Assembly (NCBI GenBank): GCA_018333515.1
Contig: JAGXSZ010000007.1
Coordinates: 1 to 64,000, forward strand
Direction of reading: 5' to 3'
Source of the DNA: Actinomycetota bacterium
GTDB lineage: Bacteria > Actinomycetota > Aquicultoria > Aquicultorales > Aquicultoraceae
Length of the DNA stretch: 64,000 nucleotides
The position numbers and the translations under genes were made by a program. The notes under the pieces were generated by a model. The model was not told the origin of the DNA. It ran no database searches and saw only the letters and a program-made list of their open reading frames with translations. Below, piece by piece: positions 47,248-56,194 of this stretch. Every line of letters starts with the position of its first letter. Position 1 is the first letter of the stretch.

Positions 47248-49281
47248 ATGAATGCCTCGGCAAGCAAGAAGCGGTTTATCGCGGAACTCGACGAAATCAT
47301 AAGCTGGGGAACTATAGGCGTACCGCTCATCGTCGCGCTGACGTTTTTTCCGTTAATCTACGACTACTTCGGTTTGCCCAAGCTGACGGCATTGTATCTC
47401 GGAGCCCTCTTTCTCTTATACTTTCAGGCTCGCCGGTGGTTGGCCGAGGGCTATATCGAGGTTCCTTTAAGCCCGGCGTTGGCGCCCGTCGCCGCGCTCT
47501 TGTTGGTCGCAATCATCTCAGTCGCGATGTCCGCTACACCGCTTGCGAGCGTCACCGGGCGCTTTAACCGCTACAACAACCTGCCCGGCCTTATATCTTG
47601 CGCTATCGTTTTTTGGTTTGCTCTTAAATACGCGGCATCCAAGCGTGTTTTTGTCGAGCGCTTCGAGACATTCTTTGTGCCCGCGGTTTTTATCATTGCA
47701 GGCTATGGCCTACTAGAGATCATGGGGTTCGATGTTCTAAGCATGAAGGGCACACATGGGGCGCGGGTCAGCTCCACCCTCGGAAACCCGGTTTTTTTTG
47801 GCGCGTTTCTTGCTCTAGCGCTGCCGGTTCTTCTGGCTAAAGCGGTTATGTATACAGAGAAGACCTCTTCGAAACTGAGGATGCGAGGGACGGCCGCGGC
47901 GCTCGTCTTATTCGGCTTAGCGATGCTCTTTACCTCGCTTTCGAGGGGCGCCTGGATGGGGGCGGCCGTCGGGTTCGCCGTCGTCATATACTATTGGGCG
48001 CGCAGCGGGCAGAAGCCGTTGAGGGATGTCGTGTTGTGGATAATCCTTCTTCTCAGCGCTTTCTCGGCCGGCGTCGGCGTAGTCTCGATGCCGGCAGGCT
48101 TCGATATCGGCGGCATCGTAGACGCGGCGGCCTCTTCGAGTTCGCTCGCAAGCCGTATCGAGATTTGGAAGACCTCGCTCCTTATGATCGCGGACAAGCC
48201 GCTCTTTGGTTTCGGCCTAGATCAGACCAAAGATTGGTTCAACCTCTACATGACCGAAGGACTGGCCGACCTGGAAAACACCCTCCACAGCCGGGCTCAC
48301 AATATATTTCTACAGATGAGCCTCGATGGCGGATTGCCGCTGCTCTTCGCCAATCTCTGGCTTTTTATATATGTGACGCTCAAAGGCGCGCGGCACTTGA
48401 AGAGAAATCCCGATGACTATATAGTCATCGGCCTTCTCGGCTCCCTTCTCGGCTCTTTCGCGCAAGGCTTGACGGGCATCGCCACATTGGATCAAGAGGT
48501 CTTCGTCTGGTTTGTCATGGGCGCTATCGTTGGGCTCGTTTCCAACGGGCGGCAGCGCGAAGTTAAAGCGAGGATTCCTGGCGGAAAACCGCAGGTCGTT
48601 GCGGCGAGCGCACTGGCTGTAATCGTCGCCGTCGCCGCTCTTTTTCCCTTAGGCGCGGAAGCGCGATATTTAATCGCCTCCGAGGAGGCTAAGTCGACGT
48701 TGAGCAAAGGAGCATTGGAGCGCGCGCGACGGGCTGGAAAATATCTGCTCGTCCAACCGTTTTTTCAGGCCAACCTGGCCAGAATCCATCTTATTTTTAC
48801 AGCCGAGCACGGAGACCCCTCATATGCGCGCAACGCCGCCGAAATCGTCGAGCAAGGCCTTGAGTATGCGCCAAATGGCTCTGAACTCCGTCTCGTTCAG
48901 GGAACCACATATCTGACCATAGCCGAATTTACGAGAGACGAAGCCGATATCGAGAAGGCGGTCGAAAGTCTGGAGGCGGCGCATAAGCGAACGCCCCTGC
49001 TGCTGACCGTAAACGAGAACCTGCTCGAAGCCTACATGTTAAAGGGGGATTACCGGGCGGTACTCGAGACGGCCGACTTTGTCGGCTCGTTCAAAGAAAA
49101 CGAGACTCATTCAATGGTCGCGCGCGCGGTCGCTCTTGAGGCTCTGGGCAGGCGCGCCGAAGCGGAGCGGCTCTACAAAGAAACACTCGAACTCCACCCC
49201 GGTGTCTTGCGGCTAAAGAAGCGGCTGGTTGCGCTCAGGCCCGACGCGTCGCGCACCAAGAGCGCGTCGGGCGACGACTGA
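47248..49281 (+). CDS. O-antigen ligase/Wzy-like polytopic protein with TPR tail (copy 1)
   Basis: 677 residues. About twelve membrane helices cover residues 20-480. The Wzy_C region is GRFNRYNNLPG, LFTSLSRGAWMGAAVGF, then RIEIWKTSLLMIADKPLFGFGLDQ with the following SRAHNIFLQMSLDGGLPLL. The last 190 residues are TPR-like (LEALGRRAEAERLYKETLELHPG). Such proteins polymerise or attach surface glycans or glycosylate proteins. A paralogue lies at 52409 on the other side of feo/fur. Start ATG follows AGGAGGACG. Confidence 0.88.
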   Translation: MNASASKKRFIAELDEIISWGTIGVPLIVALTFFPLIYDYFGLPKLTALYLGALFLLYFQARRWLAEGYIEVPLSPALAPVAALLLVAIISVAMSATPLASVTGRFNRYNNLPGLISCAIVFWFALKYAASKRVFVERFETFFVPAVFIIAGYGLLEIMGFDVLSMKGTHGARVSSTLGNPVFFGAFLALALPVLLAKAVMYTEKTSSKLRMRGTAAALVLFGLAMLFTSLSRGAWMGAAVGFAVVIYYWARSGQKPLRDVVLWIILLLSAFSAGVGVVSMPAGFDIGGIVDAAASSSSLASRIEIWKTSLLMIADKPLFGFGLDQTKDWFNLYMTEGLADLENTLHSRAHNIFLQMSLDGGLPLLFANLWLFIYVTLKGARHLKRNPDDYIVIGLLGSLLGSFAQGLTGIATLDQEVFVWFVMGAIVGLVSNGRQREVKARIPGGKPQVVAASALAVIVAVAALFPLGAEARYLIASEEAKSTLSKGALERARRAGKYLLVQPFFQANLARIHLIFTAEHGDPSYARNAAEIVEQGLEYAPNGSELRLVQGTTYLTIAEFTRDEADIEKAVESLEAAHKRTPLLLTVNENLLEAYMLKGDYRAVLETADFVGSFKENETHSMVARAVALEALGRRAEAERLYKETLELHPGVLRLKKRLVALRPDASRTKSASGDD

Positions 49282-49292
49282 GATGGAAGCGG

Positions 49293-49451
49293 TTATTTCC
49301 GAGTCGAGCAGCTCCCGCAGCCGCCGCCACACGCGGCGTGACTCGGGAGCGGGTTCATGCAGCGCGGGCATGCCAGTATCAACAAATCGTCTGTCTTAAA
49401 GCCGCACGTCTTACAGACCTTCAGCTCGGGTTTCTTGCTAGCGCACCGCAT
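49293..49451 (-). CDS. Small Cys-rich zinc-ribbon protein downstream of feoB
   Basis: 52 residues translated from the minus strand: MRCASKKPELKVCKTCG, then ACPRC, and a terminal CGGGCGSC. Ten Cys in 52 residues. It follows feoB by 47 bp behind GAAAGGTGG. Two CxxC pairs suggest a zinc ribbon; the terminal Cys run resembles FeoB-associated Cys-rich proteins. Could bind iron or zinc for the Feo system. Confidence 0.7.
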   Translation of the reverse strand: MRCASKKPELKVCKTCGFKTDDLLILACPRCMNPLPSHAACGGGCGSCSTRK

Positions 49452-49498
49452 ACTCTCGCCACCTTTCCACAAATGTTTTCAAGCGGACCACCGGAACC

Positions 49499-51400
49499 CT
49501 ACAGCAACAGCTGGGCGAGTATGCCGCCTATGCCGAAGGCGAGCACCCAGCTTCCCAGCCAAATCGGAATCGCTTGCCGAAGGCCCCGTTCTTTGAGAAG
49601 TATCATCAGCGAGGCTATGCAGGGCACAAATAGCGTTATGGTTACGAGCGCTACGAGCGTCTGCATCGGCGCCAGGCTCATCTCGAAGAGACCCGCCGCT
49701 CCGAAGTCCCGTCTGACGAGACCCATGACAAAGGCGGTCGACGCCTCTTTGGGAAGTTTCAGCCAGCCGGTCGTGAGCGGTGCCCATGCGTTCTGCCAGG
49801 CGGTCAGCGCGTGGGTAATCTTCATTATCGAGACTACGAGCGCGCCGATGGCGAACCATGGAATCGCCTCCTTCATGAAGTAGTAGGTGCGGGTCGCGGC
49901 CTTTCGTGTCACGTTATCCGGGCGCGGCAGGCGCAACGGCGGCAGGTCGATGAGGAGCGGAGCCGATTTGCCCGGCAACACCCTCGCCAGGATCGTTCCG
50001 ATGATAGCCAAGGTCAAAAAGACGATGCCTATGTATAGCAGGATGTAAAATCCGCCGATTGCCGCTAAAAGAACGGTGATGACGCCGAGCTGCGCCGAGC
50101 AGGGAATCGCCCACTGCAATATCGCGGTGGCGATAGTCTTCTCGCGTTCGGTTCCCAGCAGCCGCGTTGTAATCGTTGCCATGGTCACACAGCCGAAACC
50201 CAAGATCAGGGGGACGACGGCGCGGCCGTTTAAGCCTATTGCGTTTAGCGCTCGGTCGACCAAGGTCGCCAGCCTCGGCAGGTAGCCCGAGTCCTCCATC
50301 AACGCCAGAGCCAAGTAAAAACCGAGCACCAACGGCAAGAGCAGCCCTAAAAGGTAGGTGGCGGTCATGGTCAGCACGCCAAACTCACCGATAAGAATTT
50401 CGCCCAACGGCGTGCTCTCGCTGACAATCGGCTCGACGATGCCCCGGATAAACGGTTCCCAGTAGCCCTGCATGACGGCCTCTTCGGTGATGCCTACGAT
50501 GGTTTGCGCGACGAAGACCGCCACCAATTGATAGAGTCCGTACAGAACCAGGGCGAGGAAGGGCACACCGGTAAGCGGGTTCAAGACGAACCGGCCCATC
50601 TTTTGACGCACCGTCTCCGCGAGCGCCTTCTCTCTTACGACATGGCCGACAATATCGTTGACCCGCTCGCGACGCCTGACGTAAATTATCTCTCGGTCGG
50701 CGGCGGGTTTTATGCCGTGACGCGCCGCGACATGTTCGTCGCCTTCGAGAACCATCAGCGCCTCCGGCTGCGAGCCGACGCGTGAGAGCATCTCATGCAG
50801 CTTTTTGTGGAGGAAGGGGTCCTGGTTGCCTTCGCGTGCGTCATCCAGCGCGGCCGTTACCTCGGCCAAACCGCGCTTCGTTACGGCTACCGTCGGAACG
50901 ACAGGCACTCCCAGGAGGTCGGAGAGGAGGTCGACATCGATCGCTATGCTCTGTTCCTCGACTTCGTCCATAAAATTAAGGGCGACCACCATCGGCAGGC
51001 CCATATCGATAAGTTGCAGCGTCAAGAAGAGGTCGCGCTCGATATGGACCGCGTCGACGACATTTACGACCATGTCGGCGCTTAAAATTATATCGCGGGC
51101 GACGATCTCCTCGTCGTTGAAGGAGGAGACCCCGTAGATTCCCGGGGTGTCGACTATGGCGTCATCGCCGTAGCGCGCCTGCGATATTTCAATTGTCGTT
51201 CCCGGATAGTTCGAGACATCGACGTATAAACCCGAAAAGTAATTGAAAAAGACCGATTTGCCGACATTGGGGTTGCCCGCAAGGACTATTTTCTTGCGGC
51301 CCTCGGGCAGATTTATAGCGAGGGAGCCGGCATGGGAGTGGCCCCCATGAGTCGTCTTGACGGCGCCCAGCTCTTTCTTAGCCGTTTTTTCCTTGGACAT
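49499..51400 (-). CDS. feoB: Ferrous iron transporter FeoB
   Basis: 633 residues. His-containing N-terminal extension (THGGHSHAG), then the G domain GNPNVGKSVFFNYFSG with VSNYPGTTIE, DTPGIYG and NFMDE. Gate regions follow, with GFGCVTMATITTRLLGTERE and the second IPCSAQLGV in place of the usual GFGCNVPA pattern. It imports Fe2+ across the membrane. It overlaps feoA by 23 bp. Confidence 0.94.
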   Translation of the reverse strand: MSKEKTAKKELGAVKTTHGGHSHAGSLAINLPEGRKKIVLAGNPNVGKSVFFNYFSGLYVDVSNYPGTTIEISQARYGDDAIVDTPGIYGVSSFNDEEIVARDIILSADMVVNVVDAVHIERDLFLTLQLIDMGLPMVVALNFMDEVEEQSIAIDVDLLSDLLGVPVVPTVAVTKRGLAEVTAALDDAREGNQDPFLHKKLHEMLSRVGSQPEALMVLEGDEHVAARHGIKPAADREIIYVRRRERVNDIVGHVVREKALAETVRQKMGRFVLNPLTGVPFLALVLYGLYQLVAVFVAQTIVGITEEAVMQGYWEPFIRGIVEPIVSESTPLGEILIGEFGVLTMTATYLLGLLLPLVLGFYLALALMEDSGYLPRLATLVDRALNAIGLNGRAVVPLILGFGCVTMATITTRLLGTEREKTIATAILQWAIPCSAQLGVITVLLAAIGGFYILLYIGIVFLTLAIIGTILARVLPGKSAPLLIDLPPLRLPRPDNVTRKAATRTYYFMKEAIPWFAIGALVVSIMKITHALTAWQNAWAPLTTGWLKLPKEASTAFVMGLVRRDFGAAGLFEMSLAPMQTLVALVTITLFVPCIASLMILLKERGLRQAIPIWLGSWVLAFGIGGILAQLLL

Positions 51401-51620
51401 GCGCGCTCCTTTCGACCGTGATTGTTTTGGCCAACTCGCGGCCGATCGCGATCTCTTGACGGTTTTTTCTCAACACCACCGGGCCGAAGGGGACCTTAGT
51501 GTGGCATATGACGCTGCTGCCTTCACCGATACCAAATCGGATGAACTGCGTCTTCGCCATATCGTCAGGAATCTCTTTGATCACTACCTCTTCGCCGGTT
51601 TTAACTTGATCTAGACACAT
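51378..51620 (-). CDS. feoA: FeoA SH3-like partner of FeoB
   Basis: 80 residues from the ATG at 51620 (GAGGAG upstream); the longer ATG at 51656 would run through the Fur-like box. SH3-like core: LDQVKTGEEVVIKEIPDD and GSSVICHTKVPFGPVVLRKNRQEIAIGRELA. Supports FeoB function. Confidence 0.88.
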   Translation of the reverse strand: MCLDQVKTGEEVVIKEIPDDMAKTQFIRFGIGEGSSVICHTKVPFGPVVLRKNRQEIAIGRELAKTITVERSAHVQGKNG

Positions 51621-51639
51621 AACACGCTCCTCGTCTATC

Positions 51640-51660
51640 TGAGATTGTGACTCCATCTCA
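51640..51660. promoter_or_regulatory. Fur-like box upstream of feoA
   Basis: TGAGAT and ATCTCA separated by nine bases, between fur and feoA. Arms match the half-sites of the box upstream of fur, so iron-dependent repression of feoAB is likely, though spacing is looser than the classical site. Confidence 0.5.
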
Positions 51661-51682
51661 ATCCTTTATCAAAAAAATATCC

Positions 51683-52123
51683 CTATGCTTTAACTGCAAG
51701 CTTACACTTGGCGCACCAGCCATAGATGTTCAGGCTGTGCCCGATTGCCTTGAAGCCCGCTTTTTCACACGCCCACTCTTGAAGCTGCTCGATGAGCGGC
51801 TCCTCGAACTCCCACACCTCGCCGCAGACCGTGCAGACGAGATGGTCGTGGTGGGGATGGCCCGCCGTATGCTCGTATGCGGAGCGACCCTCGCCGAGGT
51901 CTATCTTTTCCACCAGGCCGCTCTCGACCAGAAGGTCGAGGGTGCGGTAGACCGTTGCGCGGGATGCTTTGCTCCCGGCGCTCTTCAGTTTCTTGAGCAC
52001 TTCCTCGGCGTCGAGGTGGTCGTGGCTAGAGAAGACCTCTTCGGCAACCGATTTGCGCTCCGTCGTAAAGAGCAGCCCTTTTGTCTCTATAAACTTCATA
52101 AACTGCTGCGTTTCAGGCCTCAT
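51683..52123 (-). CDS. fur: Fur-family metalloregulator
   Basis: 146 residues. Winged helix with VLKKLKSAGSKASRATVYRTLDLLVESGLVEK read across residues 41-72. The metal-site motif GHPHHDHLVCTVCGEV and the C-terminal CAKC give the structural zinc Cys4. Located just upstream of feoAB in the same direction, consistent with control of iron uptake. A PerR-type sensor cannot be excluded. Confidence 0.93.
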   Translation of the reverse strand: MRPETQQFMKFIETKGLLFTTERKSVAEEVFSSHDHLDAEEVLKKLKSAGSKASRATVYRTLDLLVESGLVEKIDLGEGRSAYEHTAGHPHHDHLVCTVCGEVWEFEEPLIEQLQEWACEKAGFKAIGHSLNIYGWCAKCKLAVKA

Positions 52124-52134
52124 AACACGCTCCG

Positions 52135-52151
52135 TTGAGAATGTATCTCAA
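52135..52151. promoter_or_regulatory. Fur box upstream of fur
   Basis: TTGAGAATGTATCTCAA, a 7-1-7-type inverted repeat 11 bp upstream of the fur start, implying autoregulation. The remaining gap to 52408 contains no gene. Confidence 0.65.
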
Positions 52152-52408
52152 TAATAATACAAAGTCCGTGGTCATGTCAACAACTTTATTAAGAAATTCT
52201 TCAAAATAACAGTTAAATAACGAGGAATAAACAAACGCTCAATTGAATTGTGGAATTCCTCTGGTCGATAATTCCGGCCTAGGATAGACAGAGAGGCGGC
52301 TTTTGATTTGAGTCTGCTAAATGCTTATACTTAGGTTATTAGCGGGGCAAGTAGCGCCTTGGAGCATTTCCACTCAGCATATGTGAAGGCGCCCCATGGG
52401 CGAGTAGC

Positions 52409-54472
52409 GTGCCGTCCTCCCGCGGATTGATAGTCCGAGGGCGGGCGATAGCGAGAATGAGAGCGCGTGCGATGAGGAAGAAGACAGAAACAAAGGAAGA
52501 GAATACGTTCGCGCCGCTCGTCGCGGTTCTCGCGGCATCGTTGATGCTTTTGCCGCTCGTTATGTACCCGTTTATGGCGGATGTCTACGCTCTGCCCAAG
52601 GCGACCCTTCTATCGGTCTCAACCCTGCTTCTGCTCTTTCTCTATTTTCGATACGCGGTGGCCGCACGGGGGTTCACCGTCTATCGCTCGCCGCTCGACG
52701 GCATAGTCTTTCTTTATGTGGCGGCGGTTACCGTTTCACTTTTAATCTCCGACCAGCCGCTCTTGGGGTTGGTCGGCAAATACAAGCGCTATGAAGGTCT
52801 TCCCGCGTTGTTTTCGTTTGCGGTCGTCTATTTTATTGCGGCTCAGACCATTCGCGACGAGAAGAGCCTCGAGCGGCTCCTTAAGGTGCTCGCCGTCGGA
52901 CTGATTCCGGTCGTGCTCTATGGCTTCGCGCAAGCCGCGGGGTATGATTTCCCGGGAGTGCTCCTCTTTGAGAGAAGGGCCCAATCGAGCCTGGGTAATC
53001 CGATTGTGCTCGGCACTTATCTCGTAGTCATGCTGCCGCTCTTGTATGGTTTGGGGAAGAATAGCTCTCAGCCGAATTGGCGCTCGCTTTCGTGGTTGTC
53101 GATGCCCGCGCTCTTCGTCTGCCTCCTCTTGACCGAGTCGAGGGGTGCCTTGGTCGGCTTGGGCGCAAGCATGGTCGCGCTCTTCGCGCTTGGGCGACCG
53201 CCTGCCGCGGCACACGCGAAAAAAAAGCGACGAAACCCCGCCGAGCGGGGCGGGCGCATGCGCGTAATATATATTGTGGTGGCCGTCTTGGTCGTCCTAA
53301 TCGCGCTCTTTGCCGTTCTCCCAACGGACAATCTAGGAAAGCGCGCTGTCTCCACCTTCGCTTTCTCGGAAGGTTCAGTCGCTACGCGTATCGAGATTTG
53401 GAAAGCATCGCTCGCTATGGTCGCCGATCGGCCGCTGACCGGTTTCGGCTTAGAGCAAATGGGCTACCGGTTTACGCAGTTTAAGACCGACCGGCACTCG
53501 AAAATCGCGCCGAGCGCGGTCACAGACCGCGCGCACAACGATTTTCTCCAAACCGCGGTCGACTCCGGCCTTCTCGGACTCCTCTTCTACTTGTGGATGA
53601 TAATAGCGGTTGCGCTGAGCTTATATCGCGGCAGGCGCGCAACACCTTATGCCGGCGCACTCTTTGCGGCGCTCACCGGCTATTTCGCTCAGGCGCAAAC
53701 CGGGATTCCGGCGGTCTTTATGACGCCTCTCGTCTGGATGCTTTTGGCTGTCGCCATGAACTTGTCGGGGCGCAGTCGGGCAGTGAGGGTCGAGTTGCCG
53801 GCGTGGCTTGGGTCGCCTGCGAGTGCCTACGTTGTCGGCGCCGCATGCGCGGTGCTCGCTTTGGCGTCGTTCTTGCCTGTCGCGGCCGACCTGCGCATCC
53901 ACAAAGGCCAACAAGCGGCCTGGGAGTCCTTTGAGACGGTCGCTCCCGAGAGGGCGGCCCCCCATATCGAGAGCGCCCTGAGGCTATACCCCTATCAGAC
54001 GGCTTATTCGAGAATGGCCGCTGAGTTTTATCTGGATTATGCCGTTTACGCGGGCAACGACATCTTCGCTCAGCGCGCGGCGCTCATCGCCGAGCAGGGG
54101 CTTGCGCTCAACGAGCGTGATTTTGAGTTGACATACTATGCGGGAGAAGCAAGCCTTCTCAGCTATCGCTTCAAGGAGAACCCGCTATCGTTGGCTAGAG
54201 CCCAGGATTACTTTGAGGCGACCGAGAAGCTTTGGCCGCAGGTTGATTTTATAGACAGCAGGCTGCTGGAGGTCGCTTTATTGCGGGGCGACAACGAGAA
54301 GGCGCTCGCAAAAGCGCGCGAGATGGTCGACGAAGGGCAAGAGGATGTTCGGGCATATTATGTTTTGCTCGCGGAAGCGCGGCGGCTCGATGATGACGAG
54401 CAAGTCACGAAGTACCTAAAGATTATCGAGAAAATGCAGCCGGGTGTCTTAGAGCGCACGGAGGGGCGCTAG
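52409..54472 (+). CDS. O-antigen ligase/Wzy-like polytopic protein with TPR tail (copy 2)
   Basis: 687 residues in the open frame. The first 16-21 residues are Arg-rich and the true start is probably the ATG at 52457 or 52472. It shares the paralogue's landmarks: LVGKYKRYEGLPALFSF, LLLTESRGALVGLGA, RIEIWKASLAMVADRPLTGFGLEQMG and DRAHNDFLQTAVDSGLLGLL, then a TPR-like tail. Presumed glycan polymerase/ligase in the cytoplasmic membrane. Convergent with the GGDEF gene, 4-bp overlap at the stops. Confidence 0.87.
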   Translation: MPSSRGLIVRGRAIARMRARAMRKKTETKEENTFAPLVAVLAASLMLLPLVMYPFMADVYALPKATLLSVSTLLLLFLYFRYAVAARGFTVYRSPLDGIVFLYVAAVTVSLLISDQPLLGLVGKYKRYEGLPALFSFAVVYFIAAQTIRDEKSLERLLKVLAVGLIPVVLYGFAQAAGYDFPGVLLFERRAQSSLGNPIVLGTYLVVMLPLLYGLGKNSSQPNWRSLSWLSMPALFVCLLLTESRGALVGLGASMVALFALGRPPAAAHAKKKRRNPAERGGRMRVIYIVVAVLVVLIALFAVLPTDNLGKRAVSTFAFSEGSVATRIEIWKASLAMVADRPLTGFGLEQMGYRFTQFKTDRHSKIAPSAVTDRAHNDFLQTAVDSGLLGLLFYLWMIIAVALSLYRGRRATPYAGALFAALTGYFAQAQTGIPAVFMTPLVWMLLAVAMNLSGRSRAVRVELPAWLGSPASAYVVGAACAVLALASFLPVAADLRIHKGQQAAWESFETVAPERAAPHIESALRLYPYQTAYSRMAAEFYLDYAVYAGNDIFAQRAALIAEQGLALNERDFELTYYAGEASLLSYRFKENPLSLARAQDYFEATEKLWPQVDFIDSRLLEVALLRGDNEKALAKAREMVDEGQEDVRAYYVLLAEARRLDDDEQVTKYLKIIEKMQPGVLERTEGR

Positions 54473-55827
54473 GACATGCTTGCCGGCTCACCCGAATCTT
54501 CATAACAGCAGACGAGGTTGCGGCCCCGCCGCTTACACACGGTCAGCGCCGTGTTTACAGCGGCTACCAGGCTGTCGGCGTCAGTTCCGAGACAGGGGAA
54601 CTCCGCGATACCCACGCTTATCGAGAGGCGCATCTCGTCTTGGTTGCCCGAGATAAAGACATCGTTGACCTGTCTTCTGATACGGTTGGCAAGTACCGAA
54701 GCCTGCGGGCAACTGGTGCTCGGCAAGACGAGCGCAAACTCGTCACCCCCATAGCGGGCCTTGTAGTCGGTCAAGCGTGAGCAGGAATTGATTATCTCGG
54801 CAACCCGCTTGATGGCCCAATCGCCCTTAGCGTGCCCCATGGCATCGTTGATTAGCGCGAGGTTGTCTATGTCCATCATGAGAACGGAGAAGTAGCCGCC
54901 GTAGCGCTTCGCTCTTCTGATCTCCGAGTCGAGTAGCTCAAAGAAGTGTCGGCTGTTGTTGAGCCCGGTGAGCGCATCGGTCGTCGTCAGCTTCTCGTTT
55001 TTCTCGAGCAGGAGCGCTTTCTGAAGGGCCATCGCGGCTTGCGCGGCGTATGCGTAGAACACCCGGAATTGATTATCGGAAAACGCGCGGTTTACAAAAT
55101 CACCGACGAACAGGAGACCGATAACCGTCTCGCCCTCGCGAAGCGCGGTGGCGATAACCGACATCGTCCCCTCGTTCATGACGGGATTGTCGAAGCGCGG
55201 CTCTTGGGCGGCGTCCGCGATATATAGCGGGTTTTCCTTATCGAGCAGGAGTTCGGTTATTCCGCCCGGCTCGATCTCCCAGCTCGTATAGTCTTCGAGG
55301 TCTTTGGCGTAGCCTACGGCGTCCGCGAGCCGGCAAATCTCGCGCCGCTCGTCGAAAATGAGAAGGCTCCCCGTCGCGCACCCGGTAAGTTCTATCGCGC
55401 CCTCGACGATGGCGCGATAGATGCTCTTGCTCTCTTTTTTCGCGGCAAGCTCGACCGCCGACGCGAAGATGCTCTCTACGCTCTCATGGTGTCCGCGGCT
55501 CTTCTCCGCCAGGACGCGCATGATGTCGGCGCCTCGGCCCCGGACAACCTCGACATCGCCGAGCGTTTCCAGGCTGTCCGACAGTCCTTCGTCGCTAGGG
55601 CCGACGTCGATTATGATATCGACATCGCCGATGGACGGCAGTTCCTCAAGTCTTTCGAAGACGGGGATGTTGAGTTCGGATACGAGCGCGGCGTTGAGTC
55701 GGTCGCCGCCTCGCCCACAGAAACCCACGATGTTCGCGGATTGGCATTCGTTAAGCGCGGATACGAGATAGAAACCTTCATTGCCGGCGCCGATGATTGC
55801 GATGTTCATAGTGTCGTTTTTGCCCAT
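54469..55827 (-). CDS. Diguanylate cyclase with N-terminal Rossmann and GAF domains
   Basis: 452 residues. Residues about 7-115 are a dinucleotide-binding Rossmann domain (MNIAIIGAGNEGFYLV) similar to the NAD(P) domains of aspartate or dihydrodipicolinate dehydrogenases. Residues about 130-275 look like a GAF domain. The C-terminal GGDEF domain has TDALTGLNNSRHFFELLD, the active site RYGGDEFALVLP and an intact inhibitory I-site RLTD five residues before GGDEF. It should make c-di-GMP in response to a cytosolic signal, possibly NAD(H) or redox state (inference). No membrane segment. Confidence 0.87.
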   Translation of the reverse strand: MGKNDTMNIAIIGAGNEGFYLVSALNECQSANIVGFCGRGGDRLNAALVSELNIPVFERLEELPSIGDVDIIIDVGPSDEGLSDSLETLGDVEVVRGRGADIMRVLAEKSRGHHESVESIFASAVELAAKKESKSIYRAIVEGAIELTGCATGSLLIFDERREICRLADAVGYAKDLEDYTSWEIEPGGITELLLDKENPLYIADAAQEPRFDNPVMNEGTMSVIATALREGETVIGLLFVGDFVNRAFSDNQFRVFYAYAAQAAMALQKALLLEKNEKLTTTDALTGLNNSRHFFELLDSEIRRAKRYGGYFSVLMMDIDNLALINDAMGHAKGDWAIKRVAEIINSCSRLTDYKARYGGDEFALVLPSTSCPQASVLANRIRRQVNDVFISGNQDEMRLSISVGIAEFPCLGTDADSLVAAVNTALTVCKRRGRNLVCCYEDSGEPASMS

Positions 55828-55960
55828 GGCTTGCTACCCCCAATTGGTCTGACGGAACTAAAAGCCCTCTTACGAAAATATCGTCATGGCGATTTGAAGC
55901 TTTAGCTATTATAACATAGGGGAGCGTCTTTCAGGGAAGAAGAGTTGACCGAGAAAGCGA

Positions 55961-55989
55961 TAAGGGCTCGCTGGCCAAGCGAGCCCTTA
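55961..55989. terminator. Strong inverted repeat between GGDEF gene and cytochrome locus 1
   Basis: TAAGGGCTCGCT and AGCGAGCCCTTA, 12 bp perfect with a 5-base loop. No clear T run, but its position downstream of the minus-strand cytochrome locus suggests termination. The 55990-56194 stretch is otherwise empty. Confidence 0.6.
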
Positions 55990-56194
55990 TATTGCGCGCA
56001 ATCGCTTTAATCGTTTCTTACGGATGCGCGTGCCGCGCTACGTCCATCTCGTTGCTCCCGTGTCGGGGAGCCTTGCGGATACGTCCGCTCGTGGCGTCCG
56101 CGCACGTTTATCCGAACCATAGAGAACATTTGCTACTAATGCCGGCCCGCCCGTCGGAGGGTCGGCGGTGTGCCCTGAGGCACGGGTGCTACCG

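Noticed and set aside
52300-52408. Possible riboswitch upstream of the second O-antigen-ligase-like gene
   Set aside because: Some GC-rich pairing exists, but no conserved core of a known riboswitch class could be recognised.
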